Positions 1-7,094 of a stretch of 64,000 nucleotides of DNA are shown piece after piece. The DNA is from Paraherbaspirillum soli (GTDB taxonomy: Bacteria > Pseudomonadota > Gammaproteobacteria > Burkholderiales > Burkholderiaceae_D). Both the position numbers and the translations under genes were made by a program. The stretch lies in assembly GCF_042654985.1 (NCBI RefSeq), contig NZ_JBHSMT010000008.1, forward strand, positions 310,001 to 374,000. Reading direction: 5' to 3'. Position 1 is the first letter of the stretch, and each line of letters begins with the position of its first letter. Under the pieces are notes generated by a model that saw only the letters and a list, made by a program, of their open reading frames with translations, was not told the DNA's origin and made no database searches.

Positions 1-174
1 CATGCATACGCCGGTCAGACCGTGGTGATCCTGGATCACGGCAAGGTGCTGCACGAAGGCACGGCGCTGGGAATAGACCGGATTGGCCGCTTGTTGCTGC
101 AAACGGACAAGGACAGCACCCCGATCGCGATCATGGCCGGCGATATTTCCTTGCGCGTGAAGGACCCCGAATAA
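1..174 (+). CDS. birA: Biotin--[acetyl-CoA-carboxylase] ligase, C-terminal end (partial)
   Basis: Frame 1 is open from the left edge and encodes the last 57 residues of a protein ending in a small beta-barrel-like segment (GQTVVILDHGKVLHEG...ALGIDRIGRLLL). This fits the C-terminal domain of BirA, which attaches biotin to the carrier protein of acetyl-CoA carboxylase. The stop TAA shares one base with the ATG of coaX (TAATG), so the two are translationally coupled. The birA-coaX order is common in Burkholderiales and supports the call. The catalytic domain lies outside the window, so bifunctional repressor activity cannot be judged. Confidence 0.75.
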   Translation, partial: HAYAGQTVVILDHGKVLHEGTALGIDRIGRLLLQTDKDSTPIAIMAGDISLRVKDPE

Positions 175-977
175 TGGCCATGCTGCTGATCGATGTCGGC
201 AATACCCGTCTCAAATGGGCGCTGGCGGCGTTACCGGAAGTTGCCCTACCAGCGACCGGCAACTGGCTGCAATCAGGCTCGGCGGCGCATGCCGACCTGG
301 ACCAGTTGTCCGCGCCGTGGCAGCGCCTGACGGTATCGCGGGTGCTGATTTCAAATGTCGCCGGCGATGCCCTGCGGGCTCGCTTGCAAGCGCTGCTGGC
401 GGCCACTTTCGGCGCGCAATTGACGCCGGAGTGGTTTGCCTCGCTGCCGCAATTGGCCGGCTTGCGCAACGGTTATCGCGCTCCGGCGCAACTGGGCTGC
501 GACCGTTTTGCGGCGGCATTGGGGGCGCAACAGCTGTTCCCGCAACAGGCATTGATCGTCGCCACTTGCGGCACCGCCACCACGATCGACGCGGTCAGCG
601 CCGACGGCTGGTTTAGCGGCGGCATGATCTTGCCGGGCCTCGGACTGATGGCGGCCTCGCTGGCGCGCAGCACCGCGCAATTGCCGCATATCACGGAACT
701 GAGCACGGAACATGCGGCGCCGACGGCAACATTTGCCGACAATACCGACGACGCCATCATCAGCGGTTGCATCAACGCCCAGGCCGGCGCGATCGAACGC
801 GCGGTCATGCTGCACAGCCGGGAGCGCAGCGCGCAAATCCGCTGCGTGGTGGCCGGCGGCGCGGCGGCCTTGATTGCGCCGCATTTGTCGATAGCGCATG
901 AAAGAGTCGATAATCTGGTGCTGCTTGGCTTGCAAATTGCCGCGGCACACTTTGGAACAGCAATCGGGACGCATTAA
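174..977 (+). CDS. coaX: Type III pantothenate kinase
   Basis: 267 residues, the usual size for CoaX. It phosphorylates pantothenate in the first step of coenzyme A synthesis in the cytoplasm. Visible motifs are the N-terminal phosphate-binding DVGNTRLKWAL, the central GCDRFAAALGA, and TCGTATTID followed by GGMILPGL, all typical of the ASKHA-fold type III enzyme. The ATG overlaps the birA stop by one base. An in-frame ATG two codons later (MLLIDVGNTR) is an equally good start, since many family members begin there. The SPOR gene follows 12 bp downstream, so the three genes probably form one operon. Confidence 0.95.
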   Translation: MAMLLIDVGNTRLKWALAALPEVALPATGNWLQSGSAAHADLDQLSAPWQRLTVSRVLISNVAGDALRARLQALLAATFGAQLTPEWFASLPQLAGLRNGYRAPAQLGCDRFAAALGAQQLFPQQALIVATCGTATTIDAVSADGWFSGGMILPGLGLMAASLARSTAQLPHITELSTEHAAPTATFADNTDDAIISGCINAQAGAIERAVMLHSRERSAQIRCVVAGGAAALIAPHLSIAHERVDNLVLLGLQIAAAHFGTAIGTH

Positions 978-989
978 TCACTAATCACT

Positions 990-1667
990 ATGTTGAAACT
1001 AATTTTCTGGCTGCTGCTGGCAGTGAATGCAGCTTTGTTTGCGCTACAGCAAGGTTATCTGGGCGGTCTGTACAGCGACGGCCGGGAACCGGCGCGCGCA
1101 ACAAAACAATTGCAAGCCGACAAAATCAAATTGATGGCGGCCGACCGCATCCCGGCCGCCGATAGTGCCGCGCCAGCAGCACCAACGCCGGTAGCCGCCG
1201 ATACGGCTCCGATCGCCTGTACCGAAATCGGCAACTTCAATGCCGCCGAAGCGCGGAAATTCTCCAGCCAATGGGCGGAACTGATGCCGGCCGTCAAACT
1301 GGCCCGCCGCGATATCCAGGAAGTTGCCAGCCACATGGTGTATCTGCCGCCGCTCGGCAGCAAGGAAGCGGCTGATAAAAAGGCCGACGATTTACGCCAG
1401 CTCGGGATTACGGAATTTTTCGTGATCCAGGATGCAACGCCGTTGCGTTACGGCATTTCGCTGGGCATTTTCAAAACCGAAGAGGCGGCGCAGAAGCAGG
1501 TGGCCAACCTGGCGCGCAAGGGCCTCAACGGCGCCCGCGTCGGCACCCGCTCGGCCAGCGCCCACAAGACAGCTTTCCAGCTGAAAAACCTGGACGCCCC
1601 GGCCAAAGCCGCGCTGGACAAGATCAAAGCGGATTTCCCGGCACAGGAGATGCGTAGTTGCGGCTAG
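990..1667 (+). CDS. SPOR-domain protein with N-terminal membrane anchor
   Basis: 225 residues. Residues 1-20 form one hydrophobic segment (MLKLIFWLLLAVNAALFALQ), followed by a charged, Ala/Pro-rich linker to about residue 75. The C-terminal half has the alternating pattern of SPOR repeats (VYLPPLGSKEAADKKADDLRQLGI, then GISLGIFKTEEAAQKQVANL). SPOR domains bind denuded glycan strands of septal peptidoglycan, so a periplasmic role in cell division or wall remodelling is inferred. It lies 12 bp after coaX. Its last 44 bp overlap the 3' end of the convergent CWC gene. Not specifically FtsN, DedD or DamX by sequence. Confidence 0.8.
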   Translation: MLKLIFWLLLAVNAALFALQQGYLGGLYSDGREPARATKQLQADKIKLMAADRIPAADSAAPAAPTPVAADTAPIACTEIGNFNAAEARKFSSQWAELMPAVKLARRDIQEVASHMVYLPPLGSKEAADKKADDLRQLGITEFFVIQDATPLRYGISLGIFKTEEAAQKQVANLARKGLNGARVGTRSASAHKTAFQLKNLDAPAKAALDKIKADFPAQEMRSCG

Positions 1668-1833
1668 CCCACAGGCGCTGCAAACATGCCGGGCAATAAC
1701 ATTGTGGAGCAGCTGCGCCGCCCGCTTGCGGCAGATTCAACAAAGGCGGCAGTGCGCTGCACCAGCACGGCGTATCGGCATGCTGCTCGACGCCGCACTG
1801 GAACTGCTGCTGACAACCGGGACATTGCGCCAT
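1624..1833 (-). CDS. Cysteine-rich CWC family protein
   Basis: 69 residues from the ATG at 1833. The protein is dominated by Cys pairs: CPGC near the N terminus, then CGV, a central CWC (PCWCSALPP) and a final CYCPACL. This spacing is characteristic of the small cysteine-rich CWC family, presumed to bind a metal such as zinc; function unknown. The ATG at 1833 is preferred over an upstream in-frame TTG (1842) because AAGG sits nine bases before it. The gene's 3' end overlaps the convergent SPOR gene by 44 bp. Confidence 0.7.
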   Translation of the reverse strand: MAQCPGCQQQFQCGVEQHADTPCWCSALPPLLNLPQAGGAAAPQCYCPACLQRLWASRNYASPVPGNPL

Positions 1834-2120
1834 TGCGCTCAACCTTTACATAGGAAGCAACGGTGGCGTGACACACACACGTTGCGATTAAGATACAGCC
1901 GTCGGCTTTGACTGCAAAACCCGATGACCGAGGCCATGATACCGGCGTTGTTTGCAGCAGCATATGCCTATGGGGCAACAAGCGGCAAATGGCAAAATCG
2001 CCGCAACAAGTCCGCCGTTTTTCCATGTAAAATCGCGCACATTCATCCCGCACCGATTTATAACTCCCCCCGAGTTGCAGTCTTTGCAAATTTTCCCAGA
2101 ACTCTCTTGTAGGACTGCTC

Positions 2121-3023
2121 ATGCCCGATTTGACTAACGATCTTTCCAGCGTCGCACCGGAAATCAAAGCTGAAATTCTGGCCGAGGCGTTGCCGTATAT
2201 CCGTCAATTCCACGGCAAAACGATCGTCGTCAAATACGGCGGCAATGCGATGACCGACGAGCGCCTGAAACACGGTTTCGCGCGCGACGTGATTTTGCTG
2301 AAACTGGTCGGCATGAACCCGGTGGTGGTGCACGGCGGCGGTCCGCAAATCGACAATGCGCTGAAGAAAATCGGCAAGCAAGGCACTTTCGTGCAAGGCA
2401 TGCGGATCACCGATGAAGAAACCATGGAAGTGGTGGAATGGGTGCTGGGCGGCGAAGTGCAGCAGGATATCGTGATGCTGATCAACCACTACGGCGGCCA
2501 GGCGGTCGGCTTGACCGGCAAGGATGGCGGCCTGATCCGCGCCCGCAAGTTCCGCATGCCGGACCGGGAACGGCCGGGCGAATTCCTGGACATCGGTTTC
2601 GTCGGCGAAATCGAAGCCATCAATCCGGCGGTGGTCAAGGCCTTGCAGGATGACGCCTTCATCCCGATCATTTCACCGATCGGCTTCGGCGCCGACGGCC
2701 AGGCTTACAACATCAACGCCGACGTCGTGGCCGGCAAAATCGCCGAAATCCTGCATGCCGAAAAATTGATCATGATGACCAACATCGCCGGCGTGCAGGA
2801 CAAGCAAGGCAATCTGGTTACCGATCTGTCGGCGCGTGAAATCGACGAAATGTTCAAGGACGGCACCATCTCCGGCGGCATGCTGCCGAAAATTTCATCG
2901 GCGCTCGACGCCGCCAAGTCCGGCGTCAACACGGTTCACATCATCGACGGCCGGATCGAGCATTCGCTGTTGCTGGAAGTGCTGACCGAGCAGGCGTTCG
3001 GCACCATGATCCGCTCGCACTAA
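2121..3023 (+). CDS. argB: Acetylglutamate kinase
   Basis: 300 residues, full length. ArgB phosphorylates N-acetyl-L-glutamate with ATP in the second step of arginine synthesis. The N-terminal helix (residues 10-28) is the extension seen in arginine-sensitive hexameric enzymes, which suggests feedback inhibition by arginine. Motifs: VVKYGGNAM (phosphate binding), VVVHGGGPQID (substrate loop), GLTGKDGGL, and the C-terminal GGMLPKI segment. It is preceded by about 290 bp without a supported gene and followed by a perfect palindrome 17 bp after the stop. It appears monocistronic. Confidence 0.97.
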   Translation: MPDLTNDLSSVAPEIKAEILAEALPYIRQFHGKTIVVKYGGNAMTDERLKHGFARDVILLKLVGMNPVVVHGGGPQIDNALKKIGKQGTFVQGMRITDEETMEVVEWVLGGEVQQDIVMLINHYGGQAVGLTGKDGGLIRARKFRMPDRERPGEFLDIGFVGEIEAINPAVVKALQDDAFIPIISPIGFGADGQAYNINADVVAGKIAEILHAEKLIMMTNIAGVQDKQGNLVTDLSAREIDEMFKDGTISGGMLPKISSALDAAKSGVNTVHIIDGRIEHSLLLEVLTEQAFGTMIRSH

Positions 3024-3040
3024 GAGAGGCGCAAAAAATC

Positions 3041-3075
3041 GTAGGGCGGAAAAGCGTAGCGCTTTTCCGCCCTAC
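3041..3075. repeat. Short palindromic repeat element downstream of argB
   Basis: A perfect 16-bp stem (GTAGGGCGGAAAAGCG and its complement) around a 3-base centre. It lies 17 bp after the argB stop and 21 bp from the convergent rsuA stop. The same core occurs at 28972-29001 and twice, as arms, in 60647-60749. This makes it a dispersed REP-like element rather than a one-off terminator. It lacks a clean T-tract on either side but could still hinder transcription between the convergent genes. Confidence 0.75.
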
Positions 3076-3096
3076 GCTTCTTTCTACACTCGCTTG

Positions 3097-3813
3097 CTAT
3101 GCAGGCGCCAGCAAAGCCAGATGTTCCGGCTCCAGGTAGCACCACTCTCCCAATTCCAGTTCCAGCGCATCCAGCGTCAAGCCGCCGATCGCGGTCCGGC
3201 GCAAGGCCGAGCAATGATTGCCGGCGGCGGCCAGCATGCGTTTGACCTGGTGATATTTGCCCTGCTCCAGCACGATTTCGATTTCATGCTGGCCCAGCAT
3301 GCGGCAGCTTAGCGCCGCCAGCGGTCCCGGCTCGTCATGCAGCTTGACCCCGGCCAGCAATTGCGCGACCAGCTCCGGCGTCACCGGATCGTGGGTGGTG
3401 GCGACATACAGTTTTGGAATATGCCGCTTCGGCGACGACTGGGCATGGATGAAGCTGCCGTCGTCCGACATCAGCAGCAAGCCGGTGGTGTCGTGATCGA
3501 GCCGCCCCACCGGCTGCACATCGCGCCAGGTGAATTGCTCCGGCAAAATGCTCAACACGCCCGGATGGTGGCTAGGCTTGCGCGAGCATTCGATATTGGC
3601 CGGCTTGTTCAACACGATGTAGACGTGCTCGCGGTAGATCCACTCTTCGTCGAACAAGGTGAACGTCAGGCCGTCCGTGTCCGGAGTCGCCTTGTAATCG
3701 GTAACGACATTGCCGGCGATCGCGACTTCGCCGTCCTCTATCAGTTCGCGGCAGTATTTGCGGGTGCCGAAACCCTGCGATTGCAGGATACGGTCTAGGG
3801 TCAATTTAGGCAT
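3097..3813 (-). CDS. rsuA: 16S rRNA pseudouridine(516) synthase
   Basis: 238 residues from the ATG at 3813. An N-terminal S4-type RNA-binding segment (LDRILQSQGFGTRKYCRELI) is followed by the pseudouridine synthase domain with the catalytic-loop motif GRLDHDTTGLL, where the Asp is the nucleophile. KYHQVKRMLAA near the C terminus is typical of the RsuA/RluB/E/F branch. The reading frame is open further upstream, but the extra residues do not resemble the family. RsuA itself is the best call because of length; a close paralogue cannot be excluded. Confidence 0.88.
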   Translation of the reverse strand: MPKLTLDRILQSQGFGTRKYCRELIEDGEVAIAGNVVTDYKATPDTDGLTFTLFDEEWIYREHVYIVLNKPANIECSRKPSHHPGVLSILPEQFTWRDVQPVGRLDHDTTGLLLMSDDGSFIHAQSSPKRHIPKLYVATTHDPVTPELVAQLLAGVKLHDEPGPLAALSCRMLGQHEIEIVLEQGKYHQVKRMLAAAGNHCSALRRTAIGGLTLDALELELGEWCYLEPEHLALLAPA

Positions 3814-3947
3814 GGCGGCAATGTAGCAGAATGGGCGATTGGCGGGAAGAGTTGCATTATATGGATTCGGCCGATGGCTATTTCTCGTGCGTCCGCATGT
3901 ACCATGCTGCCAATCCAACTATCCTGCCGTCAGCGGCATTCCTATCA

Positions 3948-4280
3948 ATGACCAAATTGCTCTTTGTCTGCAGCCGCAATCAATGGCGCAGCCCCACCGG
4001 CGAACAGGTATGGCGACGCCAGCCAGGCATCCAGGCGCGATCGGCCGGCACCAGTCCGAATGCGCGCAGAAAAATCAGCGAAGCCGACATCCGCTGGGCC
4101 GACATCATTTTTGTGATGGAGAGCAAACACAAGCAACGCATCATGGCCGAATTCCCGCGCCTGCTTGAAAACAAACGGGTTCATGTATTAGACATTCCTG
4201 ACGAATATCAGTACATGGACCCGGAGTTGGTGGATCAGCTAACCGACGCCGTCGCGCATGTGCTGCAAACCGGCGTCTGA
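3948..4280 (+). CDS. Low-molecular-weight protein tyrosine phosphatase-like protein
   Basis: 110 residues from the ATG at 3948, with an N-terminal strand and the P-loop CSRNQWRSPT. This keeps the C-x5-R signature of LMW phosphatases, but the loop differs from the usual CxGNxCRS form. The later general-acid region (LDIPDEYQYMDPELV) keeps Asp residues. It is shorter than classic LMW-PTPs (about 150 residues) and matches a compact subfamily often annotated as phosphotyrosine phosphatase-like. Substrate unknown. The frame is open 39 codons further upstream, but that extension overlaps the rsuA promoter region and is not family-like. Confidence 0.75.
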   Translation: MTKLLFVCSRNQWRSPTGEQVWRRQPGIQARSAGTSPNARRKISEADIRWADIIFVMESKHKQRIMAEFPRLLENKRVHVLDIPDEYQYMDPELVDQLTDAVAHVLQTGV

Positions 4281-4302
4281 ATCAAAGCAGCTAAAACACC
4301 AT

Positions 4303-6033
4303 TCAGTTGGACAGCTTGGCCGCATGCAGCTTGCCGTAAGCGGTCAGCAAACGCTGGTGCATCTCGCAGCCGTCCAGGTTCAAGCCCGGCGCATTCAAGC
4401 CGAAAAAGCGCTGCTCGCGATTCAGCAAGGCTTGCGCCTGCTGCACGGTAGCCGCGCCGTACAAGTGCTGTAGCGCCGGCGCGTAAGGCGCGGCGTCGCC
4501 CAGACCGATCAGGCTTTCGATGCAGCGGTACACCAGTTGGCGCTCGGCGCTGATCTGGTTGAAATGACGAATCCAGTCGCATCCTTCGCGCACCGCATCG
4601 AGATCGCCAATCGCCAGCGCCAGCAAGGTTTTCAGCTCGCCCACGCGCAGCTCTTTCCAGAGCGAGCCGGCATCGGCGGCGAGGCCGATCAAGGCCGCTA
4701 CCGGACGCTGGTCGGCCAGGCCCAGTTCGTTCAGGGTTTCCAGCAAATCGCTGCATTCCTCATCGTCCAGATCGGACAGGAACAGGATAGGCTCGCGGAT
4801 GTCGTTGCCGACACTGCTGTTGTCCCATTCCAAGTCTTCGACCGGATAAATATCGGACATGCCCGGCACCAGGATGCGGCAGGCGTACACGCCCAAATGG
4901 CTGAAATCGGCAATGTAAATATCGTGGCCGGTGGCATGGATCGCGGCGACCGACCAGGCGTAATCCTCGGCCGTGGTGTTGCTGAAGTTCCAGTCGCTGA
5001 ACGCGAAGTCCGGCGTGCCGCGCAGGAAGTTCCAGCTGATGATGCCGCTGGAATCGACGAAGTGGATTTCCAGGTTTTGCGAGTGGGCGATTTCTTCCAG
5101 GTCGAAGCCCGGCTCCGGAAACCCGCCCAGCGCATCCAGCGCCCGGCCTTGCAGCAATTCGGTCAGAGCGCGTTCCAGCGCGATTTCAAAACGCGGATGG
5201 GCGCCGAAGCTGGAGAAGCAACCTTGATCATGCGGGTTGAGCAGGGTCACGTTCATCACCGGATACTTGCCGCCGAGCGAGGCGTCCTTGACCAGGATGC
5301 CGAAACCGGCGGCGCGCAAGTCGCGAATGCCGGCGGCGATGCGCGGGTAACGGGCGATCACTTCTTCCGGCACGTCCGGCAGGCACAGGCCTTCCTTGAT
5401 GACGCGGAATTTGACGTCGCGCTCGAAGATTTCCGACAAGGCCTGGGTCCGTGCTTCGGCTTGCGTATTGCCGGCCGACATGCCGTTGCTGACGTACAGG
5501 TTGCCGATGATGTTGACCGGGAACCAGACCGTCGCGCCGTCGCGCTCGCGCACATACGGGATCGCGCAAATGCCGCGCTCTTCGTTGCCCGAGTTGTAAT
5601 CGACCAGCGTAGTGGCGTCGACCGTGCCTTCCGGGTTATAGAACTGCTGCAGTTCCGGCGTCAGCAAGCCTTGAGGCCAGCTCTCGTCGTCATCGTTCAG
5701 CTTGAACCATTGTTCGCGAGGGTAATGCACGAAGTCGCCGTTCGCGACTTTTTCGCCGAGATAGTAATGGGTCCAGAAATAATTGCAGGACAGGCGCTCG
5801 AAAAACTCGCCCAGCGCGCTGGCGCGTGAAGCTTGTTCCGACGCTCCCTTGCCGTTGGTAAACAGCAGCGGGCAATCGCGGTCGCGGATGTGCACCGACC
5901 ACGCGCCGTCGATCGGGTTCAGCCATGAACGTTCTTCGATATGAAAGCCGAGTTTTTCCAGCTTGGCTTGCATGGAACTGATCGACGATTCGAGCGAGGC
6001 ATCTTTGCCCGCGATAAAACTTTCGGTTGGCAT
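4303..6033 (-). CDS. ycaO: YcaO-type ribosomal protein S12 methylthiotransferase accessory factor
   Basis: 576 residues, close to the roughly 586 of E. coli YcaO. In E. coli this protein assists RimO in beta-methylthiolation of an Asp of ribosomal protein S12. The YcaO domain occupies about residues 60-380, with the ATP-binding acidic segment RASALGEFFERLS and a second conserved block GNTQAEARTQALSEIFERDVK. A C-terminal helical region follows from about 400. No peptide precursor, cyclodehydratase partner or dehydrogenase lies nearby, so a RiPP role is unlikely. An AGGA sits about ten bases before the ATG. rimO is not in the window. Confidence 0.88.
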   Translation of the reverse strand: MPTESFIAGKDASLESSISSMQAKLEKLGFHIEERSWLNPIDGAWSVHIRDRDCPLLFTNGKGASEQASRASALGEFFERLSCNYFWTHYYLGEKVANGDFVHYPREQWFKLNDDDESWPQGLLTPELQQFYNPEGTVDATTLVDYNSGNEERGICAIPYVRERDGATVWFPVNIIGNLYVSNGMSAGNTQAEARTQALSEIFERDVKFRVIKEGLCLPDVPEEVIARYPRIAAGIRDLRAAGFGILVKDASLGGKYPVMNVTLLNPHDQGCFSSFGAHPRFEIALERALTELLQGRALDALGGFPEPGFDLEEIAHSQNLEIHFVDSSGIISWNFLRGTPDFAFSDWNFSNTTAEDYAWSVAAIHATGHDIYIADFSHLGVYACRILVPGMSDIYPVEDLEWDNSSVGNDIREPILFLSDLDDEECSDLLETLNELGLADQRPVAALIGLAADAGSLWKELRVGELKTLLALAIGDLDAVREGCDWIRHFNQISAERQLVYRCIESLIGLGDAAPYAPALQHLYGAATVQQAQALLNREQRFFGLNAPGLNLDGCEMHQRLLTAYGKLHAAKLSN

Positions 6034-6192
6034 CTGGGGGTCCTGAAAAGGTAAGGGAAAGCGGAATGGCAGAGGCGATAGTGCAATAACAACATCTATC
6101 GGAATCGCAGAATGCCGTGATGATACCTTGTGCGGCTGCCGGCAGCGCGATTCGCCGCCGGCATATTTGGCCGGGCTGGCAGCGGAAAGGAA

Positions 6193-6768
6193 CTAGCCTG
6201 TTGGCTGCTCGTGCCGGAAACACTCTACGCAATGATCGTTGACCATCCCGATCGCCTGCATATAGGCGTAAATAATGGTCGAGCCGACAAATTTGAAGCC
6301 GCGCCTGGACAGCTCCTTCGAGATCCGGTCCGACAACGGCGTCTTGGCCGGATTGCCGCCCAGCAGCGTCCACTGGTTATGAATCGGCACGCCGTCGACG
6401 TAGGCCCACAAGAACGGCGCCAGACCGCCGACTTCGGCCTGCAAGCGCAAATACGCCTGCGCATTGGTAATGGTCGCGGCAATCTTCAGTCGATTGCGGA
6501 CGATGCCCACATCGGCTAGCAAGGAAGCCACCTTGACTTCATCGTAGCGGGCGATTTTTTGGACATCCCAGCCATCGAAGGCGAGCCGATAGTTGTCGCG
6601 CTTGTTGAGGATGGTTTCCCAGCTCAGGCCGGCCTGAGCGCCCTCCAGGTTCAGCATCTCGAACAGCCGCACTTCATCGTGGCAAGGGGTGCCCCACTCC
6701 TCATCGTGATAGGCAAGGTAACGGGGATTGGCCGGATTGGCCCAGGCGCAGCGGATAGGGGTGGTCAT
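6193..6768 (-). CDS. tag: DNA-3-methyladenine glycosylase I
   Basis: 191 residues from the ATG at 6768. Tag excises 3-methyladenine from alkylated DNA in the cytoplasm. Visible features are RCAWAN at the N terminus, YHDEEWG, the LEGAQAGLSWETIL helix, and the C-terminal NDHCVECFRH. The zinc ligands expected for Tag (an N-terminal Cys and His, a C-terminal His and Cys) are all present. The frame is open back to a GTG at 6816, but family alignment favours the ATG before TTPIRCAW. Ribosome binding signal is weak. Confidence 0.95.
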   Translation of the reverse strand: MTTPIRCAWANPANPRYLAYHDEEWGTPCHDEVRLFEMLNLEGAQAGLSWETILNKRDNYRLAFDGWDVQKIARYDEVKVASLLADVGIVRNRLKIAATITNAQAYLRLQAEVGGLAPFLWAYVDGVPIHNQWTLLGGNPAKTPLSDRISKELSRRGFKFVGSTIIYAYMQAIGMVNDHCVECFRHEQPTG

Positions 6769-6881
6769 AGGTGATCTGGGAGGATGAGCGTTGTGGGCTG
6801 ATATCGGATCGCCCACATGCTACCGCAATAGCGCGCAGCCGGCAGCGCTGCCCTTCCTGAAAAATAAGATTCTCCCGAATC

Positions 6882-6912
6882 GCAAATAGGAAATGGCGTA
6901 GCCATTATTTGC
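6882..6912. other. Imperfect inverted repeat upstream of the adhesin gene
   Basis: GCAAATA and its complement TATTTGC flank an inner stem GGC-GTA-GCC, separated by a small asymmetric bulge. It lies about 180 bp before the adhesin start, in a 326-bp gap that otherwise shows no supported gene. It could be a regulator site or a 5' leader hairpin. Nothing else supports either role. Confidence 0.3.
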
Positions 6913-7094
6913 CTGACAGAGATGATAATTTTAACAACTCATCCGCGCTGAGCAGGCCGCTGCAGTTGGCGTTACAGGGCCGTCATGACACGCGATTGCC
7001 TGCATGCCGGGTGCTTGAACCCTTGTCTGATTGCTGCCGCTCTCGCCTGCTCTATTCCGCATGGTTGATTCGAACAATCCCTCCGAGGTCGAAG

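Noticed and set aside
4537..5829. 430-codon plus-strand reading frame opposite ycaO
   Set aside because: It lies wholly antisense to ycaO, is rich in Arg, Gln and Ala as expected of a GC-rich shadow frame, and shows no domain.
4303..6033. YcaO as part of a peptide natural-product cluster
   Set aside because: No precursor peptide, dehydrogenase or transporter lies nearby, and the length matches the S12-modification accessory protein.
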